NCBI GenBank assembly: GCA_020226215.1
Contig: CM035232.1
Span: 17,024,316 to 17,088,315 of the forward strand
Source of the DNA: Sindora glabra
Taxonomy: Eukaryota; Streptophyta; Magnoliopsida; Fabales; Fabaceae
Length of the DNA: 64,000 nucleotides
Direction of reading: 5' to 3'
The notes below the pieces were generated by a model. It was given only the letters and a program-made list of their open reading frames with translations, did not search any database and had not been told where the DNA came from. Below are positions 49,790 through 61,824 of the stretch, piece by piece (within the stretch, counting starts at the first letter, position 1; every line of letters begins with the position of its first letter). The position numbers and the translations under genes were made by a program.

Positions 49790-51640
49790 ACCTCATTAAA
49801 ACCTTATTAGGGGAAAACCTAGTGGATCAAAAACCCTAGTGAAGGAAAAAGAGTACACCATTTCTTATGCACTCCCCCTATTCACAACATCATTAAAGAT
49901 CTTTGAGCTAACACATTCCAATTTTGTGTACTAATCTTTCAAATATTAAGGTAGATAATGCCTTGATAAATTATCATTTGAATGAATTTATTAAATATCA
50001 ATATCACCTTTCTTTTAAAGATCATAGGTGAAGAAAAATCTTAGCAAAATATGCTTCGTTTGATCTCCTTTGATATATCTTACCTTTAATTGAGCTATAC
50101 ATGTGGTATTGTTTTCAAAAAGTACAGTTGGATTTCTTTTGTAAGAGGATAGACCACACATCTCTTGAATATGTTGAGTCATAGATCTTAACCAAACATA
50201 TTCTTGACTTGCTTTGTGAATTACTATAATCTCTGCATGATTGGTAGAGGTGGTAGCAAGAATTTGTTTGGTGGAACACCATGAAATAGTTGTATTACCA
50301 CTGGTAAATAAATAACTTATTTGAGATTAAGTTTTGTATGGATCAGATAAATATCCAATATCTATATAACCTATAAGCTTTGGTTTAGATTCATTTGCAT
50401 ATAATAAGCCCATATCAATAATACCTTGGAGGTATCTAAAGATATATTTAATTTCATTCCAATGTCTTTAGGTTGAAGAGGAACTAAACCTTGCTAACAA
50501 GCTAATAGCAAAAGCTATATTAGATCTTATATTATTAGCAAGATACATCAGTTAATCAATAGTACTAAGATATGGTACTTTAGGATCAAGAACTTTTTCA
50601 TTATCATCTCGAAATCGAAAGATATCTTTTTTCACATTAACTGACTAAACAACCATTAAGCTACTTAATAGATGTGCTTTATCCATGTAAAATCTTTTAA
50701 GGATGTTTTGGATATAAGTTGATTAATGCATAAAAATTCTATTTTTCAAATGTTTGATTTGTAGCCTAAGGCTGAACTTTATTTTTCTAAGATCTTTTAT
50801 TTCAAATTCTTTCTTCAAACAATTAACTATTTTTTGAATCTCTTCAAGAGTTCCAATAATATTCAAATCATCAACATATACAATAATAATTGCAAATTCA
50901 GAATTTATTTGCTTTATAAAAATACATAAACATATTTAGTCATTATTATACTCTTCCTTTAATAAGTATTCACTAAGACGACTATACTACATTTATCCTA
51001 ATTGCTTTAATCCATACAAATATTTTTATAATTTAATTGAATAAAGTTTTCAAGACTTTGAATTATATGCTTCAAGCATTTTAAATCTTTCTAGAATTTT
51101 CATATAGACGTCATGATCAAGTGAGCTATATAAGTAGACTATAATAACATCCATATCAAGTTTTTTATGTACTACTATATTAATGAGATAACGAAATGTG
51201 ATTGTATCTACCATAGAAGAATAAGTGAACTTATAATCAATCCCAAGCCTCTGTGTAAAACCTTAAGCAATAAGCCATACTCTATATCTCACAACTTCAT
51301 TTTTCTCATTTCTTTTATGCACAAATACCCATTTATACCCAACAAGTATTACACATTTAAGTGTTTAAACTATAGGTCCAAAAACTTTACGTTTTTTAAG
51401 TGAATTCAATTCTACTTGAATTGTGTCTTTTCATTTTGATCAATCATATCTACATCGACACTCATTAGTGGATCTAGGTTTATGATCCTTGTTATCATTT
51501 ATAACATTAATCACTACATTATATGTAAAAATATTGTCAATAACTATTTCTTTACAGTTCAATCTTTTCTCCGTAAAGACATAATTTATTAAGATCTCCT
51601 TATTTTCATTATCTTCATCATTTTTAGGCACCTTAAATTC
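49790..51640 (-). pseudogene. Copia reverse transcriptase and RNase H remnant
   Basis: Read on the minus strand. 51440-51631 has ENKEILINYVFTEKRLNCKE, the linker before RT. Near 50860-50910 is FAIIIVYVDDLNIIGT, containing the RT catalytic YVDD intact. Then follow LKKEFEIKDLRKIKF and a region with GYIDIGYLSDPYKT near 50350, STKQILATTSTNHAEI and ASQEYVWLRSMTQHIQE, which are copia RNase H motifs. Many in-frame stops separate these pieces, so no polyprotein is possible. Confidence 0.85.
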
Positions 51641-52199
51641 TTCTGGAGTTATATTACTTATTATATTTCTAGACTTTTCAAGAGTATCTATTTGTTTATT
51701 ATGCTCATTTTGAATAATTGCTCCTTTCCTTTTGTAGGAATTTTTATCTTTTAAACTGATTAATCTATCATGCTTTTAGCATACCTTAGACTCATTATCT
51801 TTTTCATTTATGGATTATCCTTCAGGGACATTAATCTTTAGAAGAACATTAGCAGCTAGTATATGTGACTTAGTCACTCTCTTTAGGTTAGTAAATGCAT
51901 CTAGCAGTTAATTTGTTATACTTTGTAAGTGGATTATCTTTTGAATTTTGAGTTCATATTGCTTTGTAAGAGAATCAATATGTTGGAAAGTATTTCATGT
52001 AATTTCTTTAACTAGTTGCTCGTCCTTTTCTCCCCTTAATGTTAGGAAAATTGATTCATGAAAATGACAATTATCAAAATATGCTGTAAATAAGTCACCT
52101 ATCATTAGCTCAAGATATTTTATAATAGAAGGGGAATCATACTTAACATATATTAATAATCTCTTTTAAAGTCTTATCTTAGTATGTTATGGTGGAGCT

Positions 52200-52900
52200 A
52201 TTGGAACATATACCGCATATCTAAAAATTTTGAGATGGGAAATATATGGCTTCTGACTATAAGCTAATTATAAATGAGAGTATTTATGATAACAAGTATG
52301 CATGAGCATTGCTGCATGTAGAATTGTATATCTCTAAGCAGAAATAGGGAGTTTTGTTCTCATAAGCATAGGTCTTGCTATTAATTGAAATCATTTAATA
52401 AACGATTAAGCTAAGTTATTTTGTGTATGAACATGAGTTATAGGATGTTTAACATTTGTTCCTATTGACATGCAATAGTCGTTAAAAGCCTGAAAAGAGA
52501 ATTCACCAGCATTATCAAGGTGAATAAACTTGATAAGGTATACAGGAAATTGCACTCTTAATTGAATGATTTGAGCAAGCAATCTTGCAAATACTAGATT
52601 ATGAGTTGATAGTAAACATATGTGAGACCATTTACTAGTTGTGTCTATTAATACCATAAAATATCTAAATAGTCCACATGGTGGATGAATAGGCCCACAT
52701 ATGTCACCCTATATATGTTCTAAAAAAGTTAGATATTCAGTTCCAACTTTAGCTAGTGATGGCTTAATAATCAATTTACCTACAGAACATATCAGATTGA
52801 AAAATCTTCAGATTTTTCAATGGATGCCCATGATAATTTCAAAAATTTACAAGTTTTTCAATGCCTCAACCGTTTATGTCAAATAGTAAATGTTTTTGAA
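52200..52900 (-). pseudogene. Copia integrase remnant
   Basis: The open piece 52406-52657 carries DTTSKWSHICLLSTHN, then IKFIHLDNAGEFSFQAFNDY with the integrase D and (after spacing) the E-containing region, and HPITHVHTQNNLA where relatives have HTQNGLAE. Stops flank it on both sides. Confidence 0.82.
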
Positions 52901-53076
52901 TCAATAAACTTTTAGTTTATTGTCGTATGTGTTTCAATTGTATTAATATATATGTAGTACAAACTAGATGAAAATACATGTAGTTTTTCAAGTATACATT
53001 TATTACCTAAGTTTATACCAATGATATAAAGATATTTAATATTTCCTTCATTTGTTATTTTGATATGAAATCCGTT

Positions 53077-54300
53077 TCAACAAATATCCTTAAAACTCAA
53101 TAAGTTTCTATAAAATTTAGTAGAATATAATGCATTATCAATGTGTAATTTTGGTCCTCTAGGTAATAAAACATTAATTCTTTCAGAACTTTTAATTAAA
53201 TTTGTAGTACCAGATATAGTACTAATATTGACTTCTTGCATTTTCAAATATGAGAAATATTTCTTATTCTTAAGTATGGAGTGTGTTATTACACTATCTA
53301 CAAGATATGTATCTTCATTTTTTATTGTAGATCCATCCAAGGAAGCACTTATATTCTTTGTTAACATAAAATACATAACACAAAATATTTAAGGTTAATA
53401 TAAGAAAATTAAAGTTAATATAAGAAATGCCACAAATATAATGAAACACTTAAAAAAATAATGACTTTTATGGAAATAATATTAAAAGTAAAAATATAAT
53501 TGTAACAAAAAAATTTTGCACACTCCTATCTCTAATCAAATGATCAATTCTACCTTTAGTGTGAGAGAAGAAGTTAGTAACATCTAAATAAGTTATATCT
53601 ATTTGACATTTATTAGAATTATCATCTTCGTAAATAAAATTTATCTCAATCTTATTCCTTTTAAGTGATTCTTGGTAAAGGTCAATAAGATACTTTGGTG
53701 TACAATAGGTACGAGACCAATGACCTTTGCCATCACAATGAAAGCATATGTGTGTTTGTTATTTCACCCACCTTTTTCTTGATCATTATTTTCTTCATTT
53801 TTCCACTTCTAGTGAGAAGTTGAGTTCTTGATATAAGAAACATGATTACAACGGCATTTATAGCCATAAGTTTGTTAATAAAATGGTTGTGTATTGCTAT
53901 ATTCACTTTAGGGAATAAAGCAAAGCCAGTTGGACAGGACTTATGATTTTTTATCAAAAGTTCATTATTTTGTTTAGCTATAAGGAGATAAGAAATCAAC
54001 TCATAATATTTATTAAAACCTTTTTCTTGATATTGCTACTGCAAGAGCAAATTAGATGTATAAAAAGTGGAAAATGTCATATCTTTATTGGTAATTTTTC
54101 TCCACATAATTTCAGTTGAAAACTGATCCTAAACATTGTAGAGTTATACTCACTTACAATTTAAAAAAAAAACTTGTAACCATAAATAAATCCACTCATA
54201 ATGGGCTTTTGGAAGAATAACAATTTTCTAGTAATCATATATATCTTTTAAATTATTTCAAAAAATCAGTAGATTTTTTATTGTGAAGTATTCAATTTTT
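53077..54300 (-). pseudogene. Copia gag and protease-region remnant
   Basis: From upstream to downstream on the minus strand: ILPKAHYEWIYLWLQ near 54200, SYLLIAKQNNELLIKNHKS at about 53930-53999 and CFHCDGKGHWSRTYC near 53720-53760. The last is the zinc knuckle, with its final Cys displaced by one residue relative to C-x2-C-x4-H-x4-C. Then 53077-53376 has ITHSILKNKKYFSYL and LHIDNALYSTKFYRNLLSF, typical of the protease-to-integrase stretch. Broken by frameshifts and stops. Confidence 0.8.
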
Positions 54301-55208
54301 AATTTTTAAAATTTTCCTATAATGTCAAAGTCACAAATTCAAAATTTGCAAGATTTGCCATAATACTATCACAAACATATAAAAAGAATGAATGAGAAAT
54401 TTTCAAATATAAAAAAGATTGAATATTGAAGAAAATTATTAATCAACATATTATTCAAGCAATTATTAATCCACTACCAATTTTTCATTTTATTGTCAAT
54501 CTATATGGTGATAAAACATTATAAAAAAAATTATCAAAATTATAAAAGATATATTTCAAATTATATTAAAAGTGAATGAAATAAGAAATAAGGGTAAATT
54601 ATATATTATTTTATACATCGCTTGCTTCTTGATAATTCTTTTCTTTTTTCCAAGGTTAGTTTTTTTAATGTTCATGCTCATTATTGTGTTAAGTCAAACC
54701 TTATCATATAAGTAATTTTTTTCCTATATCAATATAATATATATTATTATTTCATATAGCGATTTTTCAATAATGAGAGAATAACATAGTCAAGTGTTTA
54801 CCATATATCTACAATTGCATACCATATGTAAATACTCACACATTTTATAAAAATCAACATGCACTTTAAAAATAAATTTAGAAATTTTACTCATTTAACA
54901 TCCAAAAATAAATTTTCAGATTGATTTGTCATATACATTATTTTCTCTTTCTCAGTTTAATTCAATATTTATTTCTATTAGTATTTCTACATGTTATATT
55001 CAATATTTTATAATTATTATTTTTAAATAAAAACCAGTAAAATGTTAAAACCAATATAGAAATCAAAATCAAAGCGTGAATGAAATAAGGAATAAAAATA
55101 AGATAAGAGAGAAAATTTAATATATTAGTACAAAGCAACAAAATTAAGTAAAATAACTTACGTCTAGAAGAAATTACCTTAATGGATCAGAGTCTCGTAT
55201 TAATAACA

Positions 55209-55518
55209 TGTTATAAAATTAATAAAATGAACACTTAAGAGATAATAATACAAAAATATGAAAGGGAATTAGTAAAATTATAAGAGGGAGGATAATATTT
55301 GATTCAATTGTAGATGGAATGATTTATACAACCAATACTTATAGGACAAATAAATCAAATATTACAATTTCATAATAATAATTCATAAATAGAATTGAAA
55401 TTTAATAATTGACCATAACAAGAATGTAATATCCGATCTAATAATTAATCATAATTGGAAGTATAACGTTTATCCTATGGACAACCACATTTAATAAATT
55501 TAATAATTATTCATAACA
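55209..55518 (-). repeat. Copia 5' LTR
   Basis: 310 bp. Immediately inside it (minus strand) the sequence TTATTAATACGAGACTCTGA occupies the primer-binding position, close to the TTATCAGCACGA type seen in some plant copia elements from memory. Confidence 0.8.
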
Positions 55519-56818
55519 AAATTATAATTTTTAAAGCATGTAAATCCTACAAAATTGATAACTAGCATTTCTTCACTGATTGAGAATAAGAATAAAAACT
55601 TATAGTATAATTGAAGTATATAAAAGTTTCTCAACATTAATAACTTTGTAATTTTAAATTGTAATTATTAATCAAATAATTAATACATATGTTATAATTT
55701 GAATAAAGAACTTTACTACAAATAACTAAAAAATTATCTAAAATCTTACTTTATATGTAAAATTACTTTAGAATTGAATTCTAAATAAATTAAATTCTCT
55801 TTATAAAATCAATTATTCAATTAATTGAAAATGTAAAATAATATAAAAAGATATGTTAATATAAATAGATAAAATTAATTTATATTTATTTAAAAATTAA
55901 ATTATATTAATACAATTAAAATATTTAAAATAAAAATAAAAATAGATAAAATTTAATTAATCATATTTTATTACTTTACATATTTATTTATATTATTCTT
56001 ATTTGATTATTAGTTATAATAGAAGTATTATTAATTAAAATGCATTTAATTATATTTTATGATATTATATATTTATTTACTTACACATTTTTGTACATTT
56101 AAAATTTAAAATAAAAATATATTTAACTAAAATTAAATTAATTATAATTTATGATGTTAAACATTTATTTATTTTCTTACCTATTTTTATCTATCTAAGA
56201 TTTAGGGTAAGAGCATAATTATCTGAACGTAAATTTATTATGATTTATGACATCACATATTTATATATATTTATATATCTTATTTAATTATTTATTAAAT
56301 TTATAATATTACATATTTATTTATATTTTGAATTAATTAATTTTTATTTATTTGTTATTTAAAACATGAATATAACTATTTATTAAAGACATAAGTTGTA
56401 AATTAATAAAAAAATAATAAATTTAGAATTTTTTTTGAAAGGATAGCAACTCATAAATTATAAACTATTTAAAGTATCTCATTAAATAAAAAAAATAGAT
56501 AATAATAATGAACTCATTCCAATAATAATGCATTCAAGGATCAAATTCAAGCTCAAAAAATATTTTGAAAATTTGCTTGCTATTATTAAACCAATTATTG
56601 ATAAAATTTACTCCACTTTAGCTACGGTGGTGTATAGATAAAATGCATCAACATGAATTTACAAGAGAGAAGCTTTCAATAGGATAAAATCAAATTTTAG
56701 TCATAATTTAATTTATGAACATGTCAAAAAGGGTTTTTAAAACTGATTGTACCATCCTTTATCATTTAAATATATATAAAGAAATAAAAATTAAATTATT
56801 TTCAATTAAGAGTGATTA

Positions 56819-56854
<36 letters not shown>

Positions 56855-57420
56855 ATGGTGTATATTTCTAAACTATAGTACTCTTTTTTAATTGCATTTT
56901 TTAACAATTTTATTTGTATTTAATCATTGAAAAAATAGATTCACATCTAACTAATAATTTGCGGCAAAATTCAAAATTATGCTTTATTTTTTTGAACAAC
57001 TCAACCCCCAATGTTAGGACAAAAATGTTGTAAATATTAAATATGAGATCCGAAATTAAGTTTCGAATATTTTATATCTATAAATTAAATTTTTATAAAT
57101 TTGCTGCACTATTTTATATTTAATGACAATTCTAAATTTATATTCAAAATTTAATTTCAAATTTTATTTTTAGTATATATAATGTATTGTTAGAAGAAAT
57201 AATAGTGCTTAAAAAATTGTGATCGTATTTAATATATTTTTTTAACTCAATAATTCCAGTCCCACTTATTTATTATATTCATCAAATCTCACCGGACAAT
57301 ACACAAAATTATTTATAAGCCTCTAAATGGGAAAAATTTTAGTATTAATCTCATACAAAATTTTCCCTCAAAACGAGCCTCGTACCTTGTGCATAAATGG
57401 AACAATTTGTTAAATGGGGT
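55519..57420. other. AT-rich intergenic DNA with MITE family B-like sequence
   Basis: About 55700-56500 shares word content (AAATATAATTAATTTAAT, TTATTTACTTAC) and an end like AACTCATAAATTATAAACT with MITE family B. No gene is seen. (TAA)n at 56818-56851. Confidence 0.45.
56818..56851. repeat. (TAA)n microsatellite
   Basis: About 11 trinucleotide units. Confidence 0.92.
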
Positions 57421-57459
57421 TAACATTTAATATGATATAGATATTATTTCAGATAATAT

Positions 57460-57880
57460 TCCCAAATATGTGGTTGCCGGTCTTCTGGTTTTTAATTTAT
57501 TTTCACGAAGAATCCGCTTCTTCATTGAGACTTCTAGAGCTTTGATTTTATTGACGAGAGTTAGGTATGACGATGGAGTTTGGTGCCACACATGTGATGG
57601 GCTCAACTCCCAGCACCTTGCTTCGCTTGTCCGTGTTCTGAAACGAGTCGACGGCAAATGAAACAAAATATTCTTCTCGAGATGTGATGTATTGCTCACA
57701 AACCATCTGGTCACATGCCGTTTGTAGGGATGTGGACGAACATCCTAGTCACGTCGCAATGCGGAGCAAGGTGGGCCGGTGACGGATGCACTCAACTAAA
57801 ATTATTAATTTAAAAAAAAGCACACGCTCGCGAGCGGGTACGAGAAGCCGCCCGTGTGATGGTCTAGGGGAGAAATTTTT
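57460..57880. other. Less AT-rich island, unassigned
   Basis: Base composition rises well above the surroundings, and CpGs appear (GTCGACGGC, CTCGCGAGCGGG, GCCGCCCG). Both strands are open for 60-95 codons around 57427-57714, but I recognise no domain. It could be a gene remnant, an organellar insertion or a non-coding transcript. Confidence 0.35.
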
Positions 57881-57891
57881 AGGTAAATAAT

Positions 57892-58183
57892 ATCTATTAC
57901 GTTAAGTAATTTTAAATAATATTTAAATATTAAATTATTTATAAATTATTGTACCTAGTTATTGTAAATGAGTGAATTTCTGTATTTTTATGAATTTTAT
58001 ATTAATTAAATATTGAATAAAAATTTATGAGATATCAAATTTAATAAAAAATTTATAAAAATATAAAATTTTGCTCATTTAAATAATTAAATATAAAAAT
58101 AATTATAATTATTATACTAAATTAAAATTTATAAATAATTTAATATTTAAAAATTATTTTTAAATAATTTCATGTAATCCATG
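57892..58183. mobile_element. Foldback element
   Basis: The left arm, from ATTACGTTAAGTAATTTTA, and the reverse complement of the right arm, from ATTACATGAAATTATTTA, align for more than 100 bp, sharing TTAAATATTAAATTATTTAT and ATTTTTATGAATTTTAT-like words. The centre is near 58035. Non-coding. Class not determined because no target duplication is clear. Confidence 0.6.
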
Positions 58184-59069
58184 ACACGTGATTAAGAGTT
58201 TCTCGGATTAGTGAGGAGGTCTTGATAGCTGATATCAACGTACTAAAAAATTAGTTAAAAAAACCAAAAGTTAGGTGGAAAAAAAAAACACACACAAAAT
58301 CAGTAATCGATTTTAGGATTTTATAGGATCAAATGCTTTAAATCCTTTAATTAAAGCAAAGTTCAATGATCTCTTTGGTGTTTTCATCTAATTATATTTG
58401 GATGTCCTTTATTTTTTATATAATTATCTATTTTCAAATTTTAAAGTACTTCTACTATTATGAATTACACCGGTAATAAGTTTTAAATTGTAATTTGCTT
58501 TTTAGTGTTGACTTTTATGGGTTAAAAGGTCATTTATTTATATTTTTCTGTAAAAATATTACTACCACATCTCTTCATAAAAATTGAGGTTATTTTCGGA
58601 CAAAACTAGCGATTTCATACATGAAATTGTAGGGTGATGGCAAAATAATACCTTAGTTATAAAAAGTTATAAAAGTGGTCATTGAATAATACTTAGTTCA
58701 TATAATTTTATCTTTCATTTCATACAATGTCATAACTAAATAATAGGACGGAGGGATGAAATTATATGATTGGAATATTATTTGAAAGTTATTCAGAAAT
58801 AAAATTATTAGTCATATCTTATTTTTATTCCCTAAAGAAAGAGAACTGTAACACAATTATATATATAAGTTGAATTATTTTTGTTCTTAGAAAAAAATAG
58901 TACATTTATACATAAAAATATAGAAATAATCTGTCAACATAAGAAACCATATTGAAGAAAGAAGCTGTAATTTAAAAATTAATGCAGTTATGTCTTGTGA
59001 CTCTAAAAATACTTTAAAAATGGAAGTGAATAATTTTAAAATATATTTATTGTAATTAAAGCAAAAGCA
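58184..59069. other. Intergenic, nothing recognised
   Basis: AT-rich sequence without a supported gene or repeat. Confidence 0.45.
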
Positions 59070-59200
59070 AACACCCCATAATGTAAGTGGTTGAATTCAA
59101 CCTCCTCCACCAAAAAAGTCTTAATTCGAATCTCATATCTCATTTTGTAGGTGATATTAGTAGTTAAATAGTAGACTTACATTAGATAGGTCGTTGAAAC
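59070..59200 (+). repeat. SINE-like fragment
   Basis: AAGTGGTTGAATTC resembles a pol III A box, and TTAATTCGAATCTCA about 35 bases later resembles a B box (GGTTCGAATCC). The tail contains TAGTAGTTAAATAGTAGACTTACAT, which recurs near 41200. Both boxes have mismatches, so the copy is probably dead. Confidence 0.45.
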
Positions 59201-59399
59201 CTGAGATCTTTAATGGTAAAGAGCAATGATATTTAATATTATTTTATTTATTTATTAAATAAATTATTATTTTTATAACTAAAAATTTTAAAAATAGATA
59301 TTATATCAAATTATCCTTAAAATTATAATTAATTGACATAAAATAATTTTATTTAAAAAATTAATATATTATCTATTTTTTAGATTAATTTGATAATTT

Positions 59400-61700
59400 A
59401 TTCGCACATCAAAATAGAGGACGTCGACGGAGTTCGCCCTTTTAATTAATTACTGAATTGGAACGTCTGGTCAGTGTGCATAATCTCATTCTCATATTTC
59501 GAGTCAGCGCTTGTCTCTTGTGCCGTGCCTTCTCAAGTGCGGTAGGTATCGAAAGCTCTCCTAAATAAAACTGTCTAGTGTCAATTGGATTATTGCCTAG
59601 ATATATTTGTTTACGCAGTATTGATTGCTGATATTTTTTATAGGCAAGGAAAGGGAAAACTAACATCTTAACTTGGCTTATTTTTATAAAGACAGGCCTC
59701 AAATTCCCTTCTTTCTCTCTTATTTGCTTTGTTGATTTTTTTTTAATTTCTATTATTAATATATAGAGACAATCATTTGAAAAATTAAAGTATTGAAATT
59801 TTATTGGACCTCACATAATTTATGAACTAAAGTTATTAATGTTCATGTTTAATAATCCAATAAGTGACAATTTTATAATAGGTATTTGATACTTAGATCC
59901 AAACTTGGTTATACCGTATCGATCAATGATGAATAGGATACATAGTATGATTTACTAATTATAAGAAGTCAGTCTCATTGTCTGTTTTTGCTCCATTAGA
60001 TTACAAAAAGTGATTTTCCTTCTCCCAGATACCAAAAATGTGACTGCTAAGTAAAGGGGGGGACACACTTAACCTTTTTCCTGTTTGTGGTTGATTTCAA
60101 GTACTAGAAAGACAGGCTGTCTTATCAATGATCGTTAGAAGTCAAATTCAGCTGATAAAACCGGATGCGTTAAAGCCTAGTTTTATTATTGAAATTCCTC
60201 CACTTTGTATACATTGTATTGCCTTAATAGTTGTTCAATTCTTATAGTATGGTCAAGAACTGAGGTTTTGAAAATTAAATTAAAATTTCTTATAATTGGT
60301 ATAAGAGCTAGCTTTGATTATGGATCATAATTGTATTGCTGGGGCAATTTTGAGAAGGATGTCAATTTCTCTCACTTTGCAAAATAATCCTCTAATATGC
60401 TTCGGCCAAAATTGAATACTTGTATGTATATAAATGAAGTTTTGCCACTGCATATCATTTTGTGCAAGATTTTATATATCATATTATGGAACAATTACAT
60501 TGATGATTTTTATGCACAGTAAGTTGATGGCTTTCGCATGTATTCATGTATTATATATGTAAGTTTACGGGTCCAGAAACTCGTTTATTTTTTACCTCTA
60601 GTATGCTCATTGAATTAGTTTAGGTAGTGCATGCACATTACTTTCTCTTTGAGTAATATGCTCTTTGGTAAATATATATGGATTAATATGCAGATTGTAT
60701 TAATAATAATCCTCTATTTGCACTATTATATTTGTGTTATTCATTAGTTGTTGCATTGTTTCTGCGCTTCTTGCTACATATTATGTTTTACTCACTTAGC
60801 TTTAGAAAAACTTCTACTGTTTATGATTGGAAACTTAATTTGTCTAGATGCTCGATACCTGAAAGCATAGTTTATGCGTACACATGGAATCATCATAATG
60901 TTTTAAGCTGGTTGTGTTTTCAAGCCTAAAAATTCAGTGTTACGGTTTCATGTCAATATGGACTGCTTGTGTGCATTCTAAGCAATCGCATATATGTCAT
61001 GCATATGAGAAAATATTTTCAGTAAGCCATGTTTAGTTGTCTTAGTCAATATACAGATTAGTGTTTCGTATGTGTTTGGATTATATGTGAGTGCTACCCT
61101 TCTGCTTGTGTTGCACATTTTTTAATTTGACAAAACTCTTATTGTCTGGTATCCATATTGTGCACTGGAAATATGAATACACGATGCAATATTGAATTCA
61201 ATTTAGAAGGCATGATAATGTATAATTTTGTGTTGTTGAGAAAGTGTGCATATATATACATATATTTGTCAATTTTCATTCTTTTGGATATCTGAATGCT
61301 TTTGTGATTTTGTTTTTGTTTTAAAGGCATTTACATTTATTTTGCTGGTAAAAATTGGCATCTTCTGAAAGGTTTCCAGAAACATTAGAAAGACAGTGAT
61401 ATTGACAAGCAAATTTGGAATTTGTTTTCTTTGTAATCTTGAATAAAATTGAGTGGGTTAGTTTGCAACATGTTTTTGGGAGAGTATTAGTCTATTCGAA
61501 GCTCAAAATATGGAGGAAATCCCCCTTGAAATTGTGGCATCATTGGACTGTTTTAAAAAAAATAAAAAAATCAAAAATATAAAACGTAAGTGTTTTTGGT
61601 AAAATAAAACTGGGTCAATTAGGGATTGAATAGTGGAACAAAATTCTAAAAAAAATGCATAAGAATTATGTGAAACGAAAACCAATTTCTATTGGATTAG
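59400..61700. other. Normal-complexity block without a recognised gene
   Basis: Sequence complexity resembles plant untranslated or intronic DNA, T-rich on the + strand. Open frames are short (86, 65, 63 and 60 codons) and none shows a known motif or a coherent exon series. It may be a non-coding transcript, an intron of a gene outside the window, or unique spacer. Confidence 0.35.
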
Positions 61701-61824
61701 ATATGGGTTCGTTCAACCCCTTTTATTGCAAACGGGCAAGGATGAAGATAGGGTCGTCACAAACAATGCAAGTCGTGCCTCTGGTGCATGGGAGTCAGAC
61801 GCTACAATCCTACCATTGAGTGTA

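Larger units (their letters stand above)
49473..55518 (-). mobile_element. Ty1/copia LTR retrotransposon, complete but decayed
   Basis: Two LTRs flank a minus-strand gag-pol remnant. Its 5' LTR is 55209-55518 and its 3' LTR is 49473-49756. Both start TGT(C/T)ATAAAATTAATAAAATG and end TTATAACA or CATAACA on the + strand. Flanks AATTT and AAATT are a possible target duplication with one mismatch. Next to the 3' LTR the minus strand reads CTAAGGGAGAGTGTTATAA, a classic copia polypurine tract. Domain order (gag, zinc knuckle, protease, integrase, RT, RNase H) is that of Ty1/copia. All frames are broken. At 6,046 bp its length is normal for the group. Confidence 0.88.

Noticed and set aside
51167..51403. 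78-codon plus-strand frame
   Set aside because: It is antisense to the copia RT remnant.
57427..57714. 95-codon minus-strand frame as a gene
   Set aside because: No recognised motif, overlapping open frame on the other strand and no promoter or splice context; kept only as a compositional island.
61690..61816. tRNA gene or SINE head on the minus strand
   Set aside because: Some tRNA-like wording (GTAGGATTGTAGCG, GACTCCCATGCACC), but no cloverleaf pairing and no B box could be built.
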